A stretch of 64,000 nt of DNA from Gammaproteobacteria bacterium. GTDB lineage: Bacteria; Pseudomonadota; Gammaproteobacteria; Steroidobacterales; Foliamicaceae. Location of the stretch: assembly GCA_009838035.1 (NCBI GenBank), contig VXSK01000002.1, forward strand, positions 509,972 to 573,971. The letters run 5' to 3'. Shown here in pieces: positions 54,078 to 62,432 of the stretch; the stretch's first letter is position 1, and each line of letters starts with the position of its first letter. The position numbers were made by a program, and so were the translations under genes. The notes beneath the pieces are model-generated. The model made no database searches, was not told the origin of the DNA, and saw nothing but the letters and a program-made list of their open reading frames with translations.

Positions 54078-54676
54078 GGGAGGAGCAAAAGCTCTTCGAC
54101 GAAAGTAACCTCTTCTTGGAAGCAAGAATCAAGGCGTTAGCAAAGGTTGACGCCCAAAGAGCTACAAGAGAGGACATTTTTGTTGCCGAAGCCGTTGCGT
54201 TTCGCGTTTACCGAGGATACGAACGATTTGCCCGCGCTCTCTTCCTACACAGTTGCGCAACAACACAAACACGCAATGGTCAGAGGATAATTTCTAAGCT
54301 AAAGTGTGCCGATTGGAGTACAACGGAGCGCATTCTCAAGGCAGGCAATCGCTTCTTGAATTGGGGCAAGCCTGAGACGACTAAGAAACTAGCGGAACTT
54401 GTCTTCCAAAATGGATTCCCAATCAGTGACGTAATCTCTCCCGTGTATTCGACACTAGTGGATCTCCAAAGAATCCGCAATTTCATTGCTCATGACAGTA
54501 GTGAGGCGCGTAGCGGATTCGACAAAGCAGGACAGAAATACTTGCGCACTGGGTCTCCTGTGCCTGATAGCGCAGGACTATTGTTGCTGTCGCGAAAGTA
54601 TCCGCGGCGCGCGCAAGCAATACGCCAAATATTCAGAAAGGTAGCAGCGCTTTCGAAGATTTATTCGCAACTCTGA
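54068..54676 (+). CDS. HEPN-like protein coupled to DUF262
   Basis: A 202-residue, mostly helical protein starting at TTG 54068 inside the end of the DUF262 gene. RIRNFIAHDS (R137-N138, H142) fits the HEPN RNase signature R-N/D-x3-4-H near the end of a long helix. HEPN proteins are RNases in many toxin-antitoxin, CRISPR and abortive-infection systems. The 10-base overlap means coupled translation and probably a fixed protein ratio. The best reading is that HEPN is the effector and DUF262 the NTP-dependent sensor or control part. This is inferred from motif and linkage. Confidence 0.7.
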   Translation: MGIREEQKLFDESNLFLEARIKALAKVDAQRATREDIFVAEAVAFRVYRGYERFARALFLHSCATTQTRNGQRIISKLKCADWSTTERILKAGNRFLNWGKPETTKKLAELVFQNGFPISDVISPVYSTLVDLQRIRNFIAHDSSEARSGFDKAGQKYLRTGSPVPDSAGLLLLSRKYPRRAQAIRQIFRKVAALSKIYSQL

Positions 54677-54769
54677 GCACAGAGCTTTTTCCGCACTCAT
54701 CACCTTGGCCGAAGTCCAGCCTGATCTAACCGTGCCAATGAAGGCAGCAGCAAGGCATCCACGCAATGC

Positions 54770-55055
54770 CCCCGACCACATCGATTTCCAATTCAACGGG
54801 GCCGACCTCCGAAATGTCTCTGAAGCCACCGCTATCGTGGCCATCAACCCCTGACAACTTCTGCGCCACCCACGAACTGGCAGGCCTGAAAGCCCTAAGT
54901 CAGCGCGACATGGCCGCTCTATCAGCCGCGTGCTTGGCGGAAAAGTCTTCGCCTAAGTCTTAAGCGTGGCGCAAATGGAGAAAAACTGCCGCGGATTCGG
55001 GCGCGCGAGCCGAGTATTTTCGGGAACTACGTAGCAAGATTAGTCAGGAGAAGTG
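54770..55055 (+). pseudogene. Decayed copy of the NmrA-like oxidoreductase gene
   Basis: Translated pieces match the C-terminal half of the protein at 45380-46237: HIDFQFNGADLRNVSEATAIVA against NIDVKFNVADLRDLAEATAIVA, then HELAGLKALSQRDMAAL, then MEKNCR, and finally IFGNYVARL against TFENYVKRL. The pieces are in different frames, with stops (for example TGA at 54853) and a gap of about 40 codons before the end. The N-terminal half is absent. It is GC-richer than the genes around it and so is a host-type remnant inside the island. Confidence 0.8.
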
Positions 55056-55341
55056 CGGGCGAAAAACATGCACATACGGACAATTGGTTTCTTGCGTGAG
55101 GATGACCTAACGCAGCAGCAGAACCTTCCATTCCCCGCAATATTCTTTGCAACGAGTCTGCTGTGTTAGTCTCCACCTTCCGTACGCGTGAAGGGGGAGA
55201 AATTCATGGCGTTGTTGCGATTGCATGTGACCTGGATTTCTGCAATTCGGGCGCCTATATACGGGCCACTAGATGCTGCTGCCGCGCACGTAGCGTAGCC
55301 CTGATACATATACCGCCCGCACCCCACGCTAACTGCGAAGA
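55056..55341. other. Intergenic region before the methyltransferase operon
   Basis: No established gene. A 30-codon frame with a good GGGGGAG ribosome site starts at ATG 55206 and ends at 55298 (MALLRLHVTWISAIRAPIYG at its start). It could be a leader peptide or chance. A longer overlapping frame at 55163-55345 has composition unlike a protein and was set aside. The promoter of the downstream operon must lie here, but no convincing boxes were found. Confidence 0.35.
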
Positions 55342-56388
55342 ATGATCGGTATCGATCTGTTTTGTGGCGCAGGTGGGCTTTCGGCCGGCGCGGTGGCAGC
55401 GGGGATCAGAATCGCAGTCGCCGTGGAATCCGACCAGCACGCTGTCGCAACCTATCGCACAAATCATCCTGGCGTCAAAGTATTGCAGCAGGACATTCGG
55501 TCCCTGCCAGATCTTCCGCCAATAAGTTCGACGCAGCCGACAGTCATATTTGGTGGCCCCCCTTGCCAAGGCTTTTCAACATCCAATCAGCGAACCAGAA
55601 ACGCTGAGAACCCTCACAATCTGCTGTATATCGATTTTCTTCGCCACGTCCGTTCCGTAAATCCGTCATTCGTGGTGTTTGAGAATGTAAAGGGTTTCAT
55701 TGAAACGGAAAGGGGCTTCTTTTTTTCTGCCGTAGTGCGCGAACTTGAGAGACTAGGATATCGTGTCGAACATGCGGTACTGAATGCGACAGACTTCAGC
55801 GTGCCGCAACGGCGCTCCCGCCTCTTTATCGTGGGTTCGCGCGCTGATGGGCAGTTGTTTCCCAAACCCACGACTGACCGCCCCACAACCGTCGCGGATG
55901 CCATCAGCGATCTGCCCGACCTCCCGAACGGAGCCGCCATTCCGCAAACCCGCTACGGCACGAAACCCAAGTCAGATTACTCGCGTCTCCTCCGGGGTGA
56001 TTGCGAAACTTGCACTAACAACTACGTTACCAAGAACGCCGACTATGTCGTAGAGCGCTATTCCTTTATCCCTCCGGGCGGCAACTGGCGGTGCATTCCG
56101 GAGCACCTCATGTCAAACTACTCTGACCGAGCCCGCTGCCACGACGGCATTTATCACCGCCTTTCGTGGGGTCATCCTTCGATTGTGATTGGAAATTATC
56201 GCAAGAATATGCTTGTACACCCATCAGCCAATCGCGGCCTTTCTGTTCGAGAAGCCGCACGCCTTCAATCGTTCGCTGATTCCTACTTTTTTACGGGAAG
56301 CATAGGCTTCCAGCAACAGCAAGTTGCAAACGCAGTCCCGCCGTTACTAGGTAAGGCCGTTTTCCGGCAACTAGGCAATTGTTCCTAA
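55342..56388 (+). CDS. C5-cytosine DNA methyltransferase
   Basis: A 348-residue methyltransferase, which moves a methyl group from S-adenosylmethionine to C5 of cytosine. The conserved motifs are in order: I DLFCGAGGLS (5-14), IV GGPPCQGFS with catalytic C75, VI FENVKG (about 114-119), VIII QRRSRLF, and X QQVANAVPPLLGKA near the end. The target-recognition region between VIII and IX is short, about 90 residues. No restriction endonuclease of a familiar type is adjacent. It is the first gene of a tight four-gene set, 27 bases before the HD-domain gene. The host protection or island marking role is inferred. Confidence 0.92.
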   Translation: MIGIDLFCGAGGLSAGAVAAGIRIAVAVESDQHAVATYRTNHPGVKVLQQDIRSLPDLPPISSTQPTVIFGGPPCQGFSTSNQRTRNAENPHNLLYIDFLRHVRSVNPSFVVFENVKGFIETERGFFFSAVVRELERLGYRVEHAVLNATDFSVPQRRSRLFIVGSRADGQLFPKPTTDRPTTVADAISDLPDLPNGAAIPQTRYGTKPKSDYSRLLRGDCETCTNNYVTKNADYVVERYSFIPPGGNWRCIPEHLMSNYSDRARCHDGIYHRLSWGHPSIVIGNYRKNMLVHPSANRGLSVREAARLQSFADSYFFTGSIGFQQQQVANAVPPLLGKAVFRQLGNCS

Positions 56389-56415
56389 TAAGTCAATAAG
56401 CAGAGTGTAGCCACA

Positions 56416-57432
56416 ATGCCAGATTCTCCCTTTGAGGCCCGAATGTGCGAACTTCTACACGGGGAGCATCCGACCCGACACGATGAGCTGATGACTAACT
56501 ATAGGGACGCTAGAAATTATCTGCTCAGGCACGTCTACGAGGAGATTCGAGCAAGCGAACCAAACCTAACCGATCATGGTCCGCGCCACATCCGAGACGT
56601 ACAGCGGAATGCACTAAAGCTCCTTCCAGATCGCACGACGGGAACCGACGGCCTTTCTGCACTAGAGATGTATTGCCTCGGCATGTGTATCCTGTTCCAC
56701 GATACGGGCAACATCACCGGGCGGGAGGGTCACGAACAGAATATTGGAGGCATCTTTGATGCTGCACGCGGCACAGAAGCCTCAACGAGAAGGGAAAAGA
56801 CGTTAGTAACGCGGGCCTGTAACGCGCACACGGGGTATGCTAGCGACGGGTCGCGCGATACACTTAGAGAACTTTCAAGGGAAGAACCGTTCGAGGGCGA
56901 ACGGATTCGGTTCCGTGAAATCGCTGCAATCCTGCGCTTTGCGGACGAGCTTGCGGAGGGTCCGCATCGAACATCTGATTATCGGCGGCAAACCGATCAT
57001 TACGAGTCCTCGTCACGAGTACACCACGAATACGCTTCAATTACACACGCGCTAATAGACCGCCACCACGAGCGCATAGTTCTTGCTTATGAGATACGCG
57101 TGGACCAATCGCCAGAAGGCCGCGACCAAGAGGAGTGGTTGATAGAGCTGATGGAATACACCTTGGGGCGGATCAGAAAACTCGATCAAGAGCGCCGTTA
57201 CGCTACCTACTATGCCCCGCTTCTTGAGCCTTTCAAGGCAACGGATGTATCGTTCAATTTCCACTGTGGAGAACAGGTCATGGATGTGGATCTTCCCGCA
57301 CTACGTCTTCATGACTTCACAGTGCCCGGCACCGAAGCAAAGCCCTTAGACGTCAAATACCCAGAGTTGTCACCTTCCACCCTTGTTCCTGGCCTGATCC
57401 GGGAATGCCAAGAGACTAAAGCGGAAGAATAA
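56416..57432 (+). CDS. HD-superfamily metal-dependent phosphohydrolase (conflict-system type)
   Basis: A 338-residue HD-domain protein. Putative metal ligands are H54 and H58 in TDHGPRHIRDV, the H95-D96 pair in ILFHDTGNITGREGHEQ, H138, and the late aspartate in ILRFADELAEGP. This is the HD order His...His-Asp...Asp. HD enzymes cleave nucleotides, second messengers or nucleic-acid ends. A C-terminal ~90-residue domain follows (from about 245). It ends 2 bases before the ATPase gene. The family is reminiscent of HD domains described in prokaryotic conflict systems, but no precise match could be made without a search. Confidence 0.78.
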   Translation: MPDSPFEARMCELLHGEHPTRHDELMTNYRDARNYLLRHVYEEIRASEPNLTDHGPRHIRDVQRNALKLLPDRTTGTDGLSALEMYCLGMCILFHDTGNITGREGHEQNIGGIFDAARGTEASTRREKTLVTRACNAHTGYASDGSRDTLRELSREEPFEGERIRFREIAAILRFADELAEGPHRTSDYRRQTDHYESSSRVHHEYASITHALIDRHHERIVLAYEIRVDQSPEGRDQEEWLIELMEYTLGRIRKLDQERRYATYYAPLLEPFKATDVSFNFHCGEQVMDVDLPALRLHDFTVPGTEAKPLDVKYPELSPSTLVPGLIRECQETKAEE

Positions 57433-57434
57433 CA

Positions 57435-59186
57435 ATGACTCGCAACAATCCTTTCCAATTCGAAGCTGCCAACAATCTGAGCGCCGAAATGGTTGCGGAC
57501 TTTTTTGTTGACGACTTCAACTACTCTCGATTCCTTCAATCTCGAAGAAACGTCTTCTTGGTTGGCGAGCGTGGCAGCGGCAAGACAATGGCGCTTCTCT
57601 ATAACAGTTCCCGTATTCAAAAGCTCATCGCAACAAGAAAGGATAAGCAATCTTCTTCTGAAGTTATTGGCATCTATGTGCCATGCAATACCCCGCTGAC
57701 TTACAAGCCGGAGTTTGAGTTACTTGGCAAGTTCTTAGCCGGGATTTTATCCGAGCATCTATTCGTGCTCTCCATCGCGCACGCAATTGTCACGACGCTG
57801 TCTGATTATCCAAGTGCACTGGCGGACGTTGACCAAGCTCGCCTCCGATCCGAAGCATCGACAATATTGGCTACAGATCTATCTACAGAGACACCGTTCT
57901 TTGATTCAATCCGATTGTTCTTGGAAGGTCAGATTCGTGATACGCAACGAACTGCCCTTTCTAGGGAACTTGGCGAATATCATGAAGACACTTTCTCATT
58001 TGCATCCCTTGTGATGCCTCTGTTAGGCCTATTCAGTCGCAACATACCTGCACTCAAGGAATCACACTACAGTCTGCTCATTGATGATGCACATGCCCTC
58101 AACAAGTACCAGCGGCGTGCTCTCAACTCGTGGGTGGCGTTCCGAGATCACTCACTCTTCAGCTTCAAGATTGCAACCACACAAGTGGCGCTGAACGCAG
58201 GTCGACCTGACCCGGGAGGATCAATCCTAGAGGGTCACGACTACACAAGAATTGACCTAGAACGGCCGTTGCATAATCCGCGCACAGGCTTCTACAAGTT
58301 AGCAGAGCAAATCATCACCCGCCGCCTTAGAAAAATTGGTATAGAAGCCTCGCCACAGCAGTTTTTCCCAGTCCACGAGCAAATGCGAAACGACCTTGCA
58401 CGCGCCGAGGCTAAGGTAGAAGAAATCGCGGTGGAAAAGTACGGAGCAGAGAAAAAGAAAGCGATTACAGACTACGTCTATAAATACGCTAGGGCCCACT
58501 ATTTCCGAGAGAGGGATCCAAAGGCAAACCGCCCAGCGTATTCTGGCTTTGAAACGCTCGTGTACATTTCTACCGGTGTGGTACGCAATCTGTTGGAACC
58601 GTGTTACTGGATGTATGAACAAGCCCGATCTACAGCGAATTCCGAAGAGTCAGATGTACTTGTTACGGTAATTGATCCTTCCATTCAAAGGCAGGTTATT
58701 CTGGAAAAAAGTGAGCAAGCTTGGCGCAGGCTTAAGGAGCAATTGCCTAGCGACATAGAGGACTGCTCAAACGAGCAAGGCACACAAGCGTATCAGTTGT
58801 TTGATGCTCTGGCAGTCCATTTGCGTCAGCGGCTATTGGGGCCAGGCTCCGAGCCAAATGCAACCTCATTTACGATATCGAAACGGGACAGCGATGCAAT
58901 GCAGCGCTTAGCGCCACTCCTTAGAATTCTCCAGGCCGCCCAGATGCTTTATGTACGGTCCGGCCCCTCCAAGGACGAAGGACGCAGGGAAGAATACTAT
59001 GTTCCAAACCGCATATTGTGGCCAATTCGGGGGTTGGACCCGCACGGCCAGCACGCACGAGTGTCGCTGCCTTCGGATGAGCTGTGGGCGGCTGCTCAGA
59101 GCGGCAAGTTGCCTGTTCCGAGATGGCTTAGCGGTAAAGAGGCCGGAGCAGGCACTCGACAAGCGGATCTATTAGCGGATGAGTAA
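57435..59186 (+). CDS. P-loop ATPase, ORC/Cdc6-like AAA type
   Basis: A 583-residue ATPase. Walker A is GERGSGKT (residues 44-51) near the N-terminus, as in ORC/Cdc6-like and other STAND-related ATPases. Walker B is YSLLIDDAHAL (D217, D218), followed by sensor-like IATTQVALNAG. The long C-terminal region (about 350-583) is helical and probably has a winged-helix or recognition role. It overlaps the next gene by 8 bases. In defence operons such ATPases usually detect an invader or assemble the effector. Here the HD protein or the downstream Rossmann-like protein would be the partner. Confidence 0.78.
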   Translation: MTRNNPFQFEAANNLSAEMVADFFVDDFNYSRFLQSRRNVFLVGERGSGKTMALLYNSSRIQKLIATRKDKQSSSEVIGIYVPCNTPLTYKPEFELLGKFLAGILSEHLFVLSIAHAIVTTLSDYPSALADVDQARLRSEASTILATDLSTETPFFDSIRLFLEGQIRDTQRTALSRELGEYHEDTFSFASLVMPLLGLFSRNIPALKESHYSLLIDDAHALNKYQRRALNSWVAFRDHSLFSFKIATTQVALNAGRPDPGGSILEGHDYTRIDLERPLHNPRTGFYKLAEQIITRRLRKIGIEASPQQFFPVHEQMRNDLARAEAKVEEIAVEKYGAEKKKAITDYVYKYARAHYFRERDPKANRPAYSGFETLVYISTGVVRNLLEPCYWMYEQARSTANSEESDVLVTVIDPSIQRQVILEKSEQAWRRLKEQLPSDIEDCSNEQGTQAYQLFDALAVHLRQRLLGPGSEPNATSFTISKRDSDAMQRLAPLLRILQAAQMLYVRSGPSKDEGRREEYYVPNRILWPIRGLDPHGQHARVSLPSDELWAAAQSGKLPVPRWLSGKEAGAGTRQADLLADE

Positions 59187-60069
59187 TTCAGACCACATGC
59201 TAGTCGCATTTGCGAGCTGGGAAGACCGATTTGCTAGAGGTCTGATCGATGACTTGGATGCGTTCCCCTGCAGCGAAGCGCTTGTCTTTTATTTCAACAA
59301 TTATGCGCCACGAACCGAGGACGCGCGCTCTACCGTCAGAGCCCTGTGCAGCAAGAGAGGTGTCGGGTATCGTGAAGTCGAATTGAGTCCAGATTCGCCC
59401 TCCAAGAACCTAGAAGCGATGAACTCGATCATAGGCGGGCTAGACTCGGATACACCGATCATCGTTGATATTTCGACAATGCCTAGGGAGGTTATCTGGC
59501 ACATCTTCTGGCTTTGTGAAGGTAAGTCCACTCCACTAAAGTATCGATACCATAGCCCGAAGAGTTACTCGCAAGAATGGCTTAGCCGAAACTTCGGACG
59601 CCCACGGTTAGTCCAAAAACTGTCCGGGATAGCTCTATCCGGACGGCAAACGGCCCTAGTCTTGGCAGTGGGCTACGATGTCCAACGTGTACGGCAGCTA
59701 GTCCGCTTCTTTGAACCAGCCACGCTTTTGATTGGATTGCAGGAAGATTCACAATTCGATGACAACGCAAACATCATGGAGCAATACGAGAGGGAATTTA
59801 AAGTCACAAGAGGCCGTTCGGTTTTTCGAATGGACGCGTTTGCCGAAGATCACGGTCTTGATCGTATTTTGGAGCAACTGCGGGGGTTAGAGGAAGAGCA
59901 CAATATCATCCTGGGCTCGCTAGGGCCGAAACTATCTGCAGTCTCCCTCTATCGCATACAGAGGAAAAAGCCGGAAATGGGTCTGGCCTATGCGCCGGCA
60001 CGTGAGTTCAATGACCAGTATTCCAATGGAATTGGTGCTTGTTTCGAAGGTATTATTGCGTCGGGATAA
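59179..60069 (+). CDS. Rossmann-like protein of unknown function (CARF/sirtuin-like features possible)
   Basis: A 296-residue protein not assigned to a named family. Two alpha/beta halves are visible. The first starts HMLVAFASWEDRF and ends in IIVDISTMPREV (D97, T100). The second contains IILGSLGPKLSAVSLYRI (G246-K251). A short strand ending D-x-S/T, then a GxxGPK-like loop, resembles the ligand-binding turns of CARF-type sensor domains, but the likeness is weak. It overlaps the ATPase gene by 8 bases and closes the four-gene operon. It could bind a nucleotide messenger or act as effector. Confidence 0.55.
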   Translation: MSNSDHMLVAFASWEDRFARGLIDDLDAFPCSEALVFYFNNYAPRTEDARSTVRALCSKRGVGYREVELSPDSPSKNLEAMNSIIGGLDSDTPIIVDISTMPREVIWHIFWLCEGKSTPLKYRYHSPKSYSQEWLSRNFGRPRLVQKLSGIALSGRQTALVLAVGYDVQRVRQLVRFFEPATLLIGLQEDSQFDDNANIMEQYEREFKVTRGRSVFRMDAFAEDHGLDRILEQLRGLEEEHNIILGSLGPKLSAVSLYRIQRKKPEMGLAYAPAREFNDQYSNGIGACFEGIIASG

Positions 60070-60136
60070 CTTTAGCGCAGTTTATTCTCCACAGCCCCAT
60101 TTGAGCCGCAATATCTCTCTGATCTAACCCTTTTGC

Positions 60137-60388
60137 GTGAGTATGCTCCCCTTCGGTTTCTGCCGAAACCGGACAACCGCGCGACTTGCTGCCGGAACGC
60201 CTTTAGTAGCCGATTCGAGGACCTTCACAATCTCCGGCGGCAATCGGCAACTCTTCTTCGACCAAGATGCCGTTTGCAGACTACCGAACGTCGCTTTCTA
60301 TCCTTGTCTCGATCTGAACGCGATCCTTGAGCAGCAAGACGCACTATTATTGGCCGGGCAAGAGTTGCGAACGCTAGACAGGATCTAG
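60137..60388 (+). CDS. Small open frame, uncertain
   Basis: An 83-codon frame from GTG 60137 without a clear ribosome site. The second half (ISGGNRQLFFDQDAVCRLPN and LNAILEQQDALLLAGQELRTLDRI) reads like real protein, the first half less so. It lies between the four-gene operon and the TIR gene, in a 346-base stretch (60070-60415) that otherwise shows nothing. It may be the end of a longer gene whose start is lost. No family was recognised. Confidence 0.3.
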   Translation: MSMLPFGFCRNRTTARLAAGTPLVADSRTFTISGGNRQLFFDQDAVCRLPNVAFYPCLDLNAILEQQDALLLAGQELRTLDRI

Positions 60389-60415
60389 TGCGAAGAAGGC
60401 TCTTTGCTTAAATCA

Positions 60416-60724
60416 ATGCCCGTTCCAGACTTGTTTCCAAGCGAAATCAGTCCAGGAACCAATGCCATTGCAAGGTGGGATACCTTGTGGTCGAATACCG
60501 CGTCGTGCTTGGGAATTTTGACGGACACGGATTCTAATTCGGAGTTCCAGCCACATGGAGAGATCATTTGGTCGTCAGATTCCGATGACACAGACCTTGA
60601 GGATGTCAATCAGACTCTTAAGAGCAAAGACGCAGGCAGTGCTACTAGCTTCAGGCGCCTAGTGAGGGCGCAAAGGAAATACTATGAGCCGTTCCGGTAC
60701 ATTCCAAGTTCGACTGTTCTATAG
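60416..60724 (+). CDS. Small acidic protein overlapping the TIR-NTPase gene
   Basis: A 102-residue product from ATG 60416 (a TTG at 60404 is in frame). The sequence is acidic in the middle (SSDSDDTDLEDVNQ) and basic near the end (RRLVRAQRKYY). It overlaps the first 41 bases of the TIR gene in another frame, which suggests coupled translation. No family was recognised. A position just before a TIR-NTPase would suit a regulator or partner, but this is unsupported. Confidence 0.42.
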   Translation: MPVPDLFPSEISPGTNAIARWDTLWSNTASCLGILTDTDSNSEFQPHGEIIWSSDSDDTDLEDVNQTLKSKDAGSATSFRRLVRAQRKYYEPFRYIPSSTVL

Positions 60725-62333
60725 CTATAGCCACAAGGACGATGCACATCAAGTAGAGATGGAGAAGGCTCTGGCTCGGCTCAAACAGGAAGGGGTTCTT
60801 AGCGATTGGAGCGACAAGAAAATTCCCCCTGGGCAGCGCATTTCGGCGGCAACCAAAAAGGCAATTCAAGAATCCAACATCGTAGCCTTCCTCGTAAGTC
60901 AAGACTTCATCGCATCAGAGGCCTGCCGGGAAGAATGGGAACTAGCGGGGGAACTTCCTTCCGTGGAACGCGTGCCGATTATTCTGTCACATTGCGCATG
61001 GAGAGATATGGGAGAAATGGCCGAACTAAAGGCTCTTCCGAACGACGGCAATCCTATCTGTTCCTATCGCAATCCGGACGAAGCGTGGCAAGAAATCTAT
61101 GTGGGTTTGAGAGCACTGATCGAGGAGATAAGGACGACATTCACAATAAAGGAGCAATTTAGGGAAAAAATGGAAAACACAGATTTCCTGTCACAAAATC
61201 AAATCAGCCTGCAGGATTTTTTTGTGTTCCCCGTTCTGGGGTCGTACTCTGACGCCATTCAGGAAGACCCGATAGAAGCAATAATACCTAGTGAAGACGC
61301 GCTTTTAGAGCATGACTATTTGCTGCTACATGGAGAAAGATTGAGTGGCAAGACCGCGCTGTGTCGTTACTTATTTCTCCGGTTTATTGACCAGAAAGTC
61401 CCGGCTCTTTATCTGGACCTCGAAAGTGTGAGAGCAAAGACAGCACGAGAGCAGGTATTTGAAGAGGCCTACCAAGGCCAATCCAATGGCGACTATTCCA
61501 TGTGGAAGAAGCAAAGGGACAAAGTGATTATTCTTGACAATCTCTCAAGTGATACAAGAAGTCATGTTGACGTCGCTATGGAACATTTTGATTGTGTAAT
61601 TGTTGCTGTGCAGACAGATATATTCGATGCGTTTTACAGAGATGACGAACATCTCGCGAAGTTCCAAGTGGTCAAGATTCTCCCGCTTACACATGTTGCG
61701 CAGGAGAAGCTGATAAGAAGGAGGATTGAATTAACTGGTCAACCTGATTCGGCGACGCACGGCTATATCGATAGTGTTGAGAATCGAGTCAATGAAATCA
61801 TCATCAACAACAAAATTCTCCCAAGGTATCCATTCTACGTATTGTCAATCCTGCAAACTTATGAAGGGTTCATGCCTAGTGATCTCGCAATTAGTTCGTA
61901 CGGGCATTGCTACTACATACTGATTATCGCCCATCTAGTAAAGTCGGGTATTGCAAGAACTGATGACGAAATCAATCCCTGTTTTAATTTTGCGGAGCAA
62001 TTGGCATTCAAGCTATTTACTGAAAGTCCGTCATTGCACGCGATAGACAAAGAGACATTCGAGAATTTCAAGACTGACTACGGCAAAACCTTTTTGCCGA
62101 TTAAGACTTCAATGTTGCAGCGAATCTTGCATCCAGACTATGGAATCGTCACCGACAGGAACGATTACAGATTCCGGAATCCCTACATGTATTACTTCTT
62201 CTTGGGTAAGTTCCTAGCACGGAACGCAAAAGAGTTTGCAGAAGTTATCGGCGAAATGATTGAGAAGAGCTATCTTCCATCTAATCGCTTGGCCTTAATT
62301 TTCGGGGCTTACCCACCTAACTACACAAAATGA
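60684..62333 (+). CDS. TIR-domain STAND/NACHT-like NTPase, apparently truncated
   Basis: A 549-residue protein. Residues 8-145 are a TIR domain (VRLFYSYSHKDD at the start, then SQDFIASEACREEWEL with the likely catalytic Glu at E84). A P-loop NTPase follows, with Walker A GERLSGKT (K223) and Walker B KVIILDNL. TIR-NTPases of bacterial defence usually cleave NAD+ after the NTPase and a C-terminal sensor detect an invader. Here the protein stops soon after the NTPase helices. Its final residues, PPNYTK, are encoded by a 17-bp sequence repeated at 62534-62550, so the sensor may have been deleted. AGGAAA precedes the start. Confidence 0.82.
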   Translation: MSRSGTFQVRLFYSYSHKDDAHQVEMEKALARLKQEGVLSDWSDKKIPPGQRISAATKKAIQESNIVAFLVSQDFIASEACREEWELAGELPSVERVPIILSHCAWRDMGEMAELKALPNDGNPICSYRNPDEAWQEIYVGLRALIEEIRTTFTIKEQFREKMENTDFLSQNQISLQDFFVFPVLGSYSDAIQEDPIEAIIPSEDALLEHDYLLLHGERLSGKTALCRYLFLRFIDQKVPALYLDLESVRAKTAREQVFEEAYQGQSNGDYSMWKKQRDKVIILDNLSSDTRSHVDVAMEHFDCVIVAVQTDIFDAFYRDDEHLAKFQVVKILPLTHVAQEKLIRRRIELTGQPDSATHGYIDSVENRVNEIIINNKILPRYPFYVLSILQTYEGFMPSDLAISSYGHCYYILIIAHLVKSGIARTDDEINPCFNFAEQLAFKLFTESPSLHAIDKETFENFKTDYGKTFLPIKTSMLQRILHPDYGIVTDRNDYRFRNPYMYYFFLGKFLARNAKEFAEVIGEMIEKSYLPSNRLALIFGAYPPNYTK

Positions 62334-62347
62334 CCTAAATAACAAAG

Positions 62348-62413
62348 TGACCGATAGAACAGGCCAAAACACGGAGATAGGAAAACCTCCAAAAACACCT
62401 GCCCTATCGGTCA
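62348..62413. terminator. Long inverted repeat after the TIR-NTPase gene (terminator or structured RNA)
   Basis: TGACCGATAG (62348-62357) pairs perfectly with CTATCGGTCA (62404-62413). Inside, CAGG pairs with CCTG, and GGAG...CTCC forms a further small stem. The structure starts 14 bases after the TIR stop, and the A/T-rich tail AATTGAAATTATA follows. It may end transcription from both sides; a structured RNA or cruciform is also possible. Confidence 0.5.
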
Positions 62414-62432
62414 ATTGAAATTATACTGAAAG

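Noticed and set aside
55163..55345. 60-codon frame before the methyltransferase
   Set aside because: Its composition (for example several Cys and Arg runs) and lack of a ribosome site look like chance, and it overlaps the methyltransferase start.
56416..59186. A match to a known named defence system such as RADAR, BREX, Zorya or CBASS
   Set aside because: The hallmark parts (adenosine deaminase, PglZ, MotAB-like channel, CD-NTase) are absent; gene order and motifs did not fit any named system I can recall.
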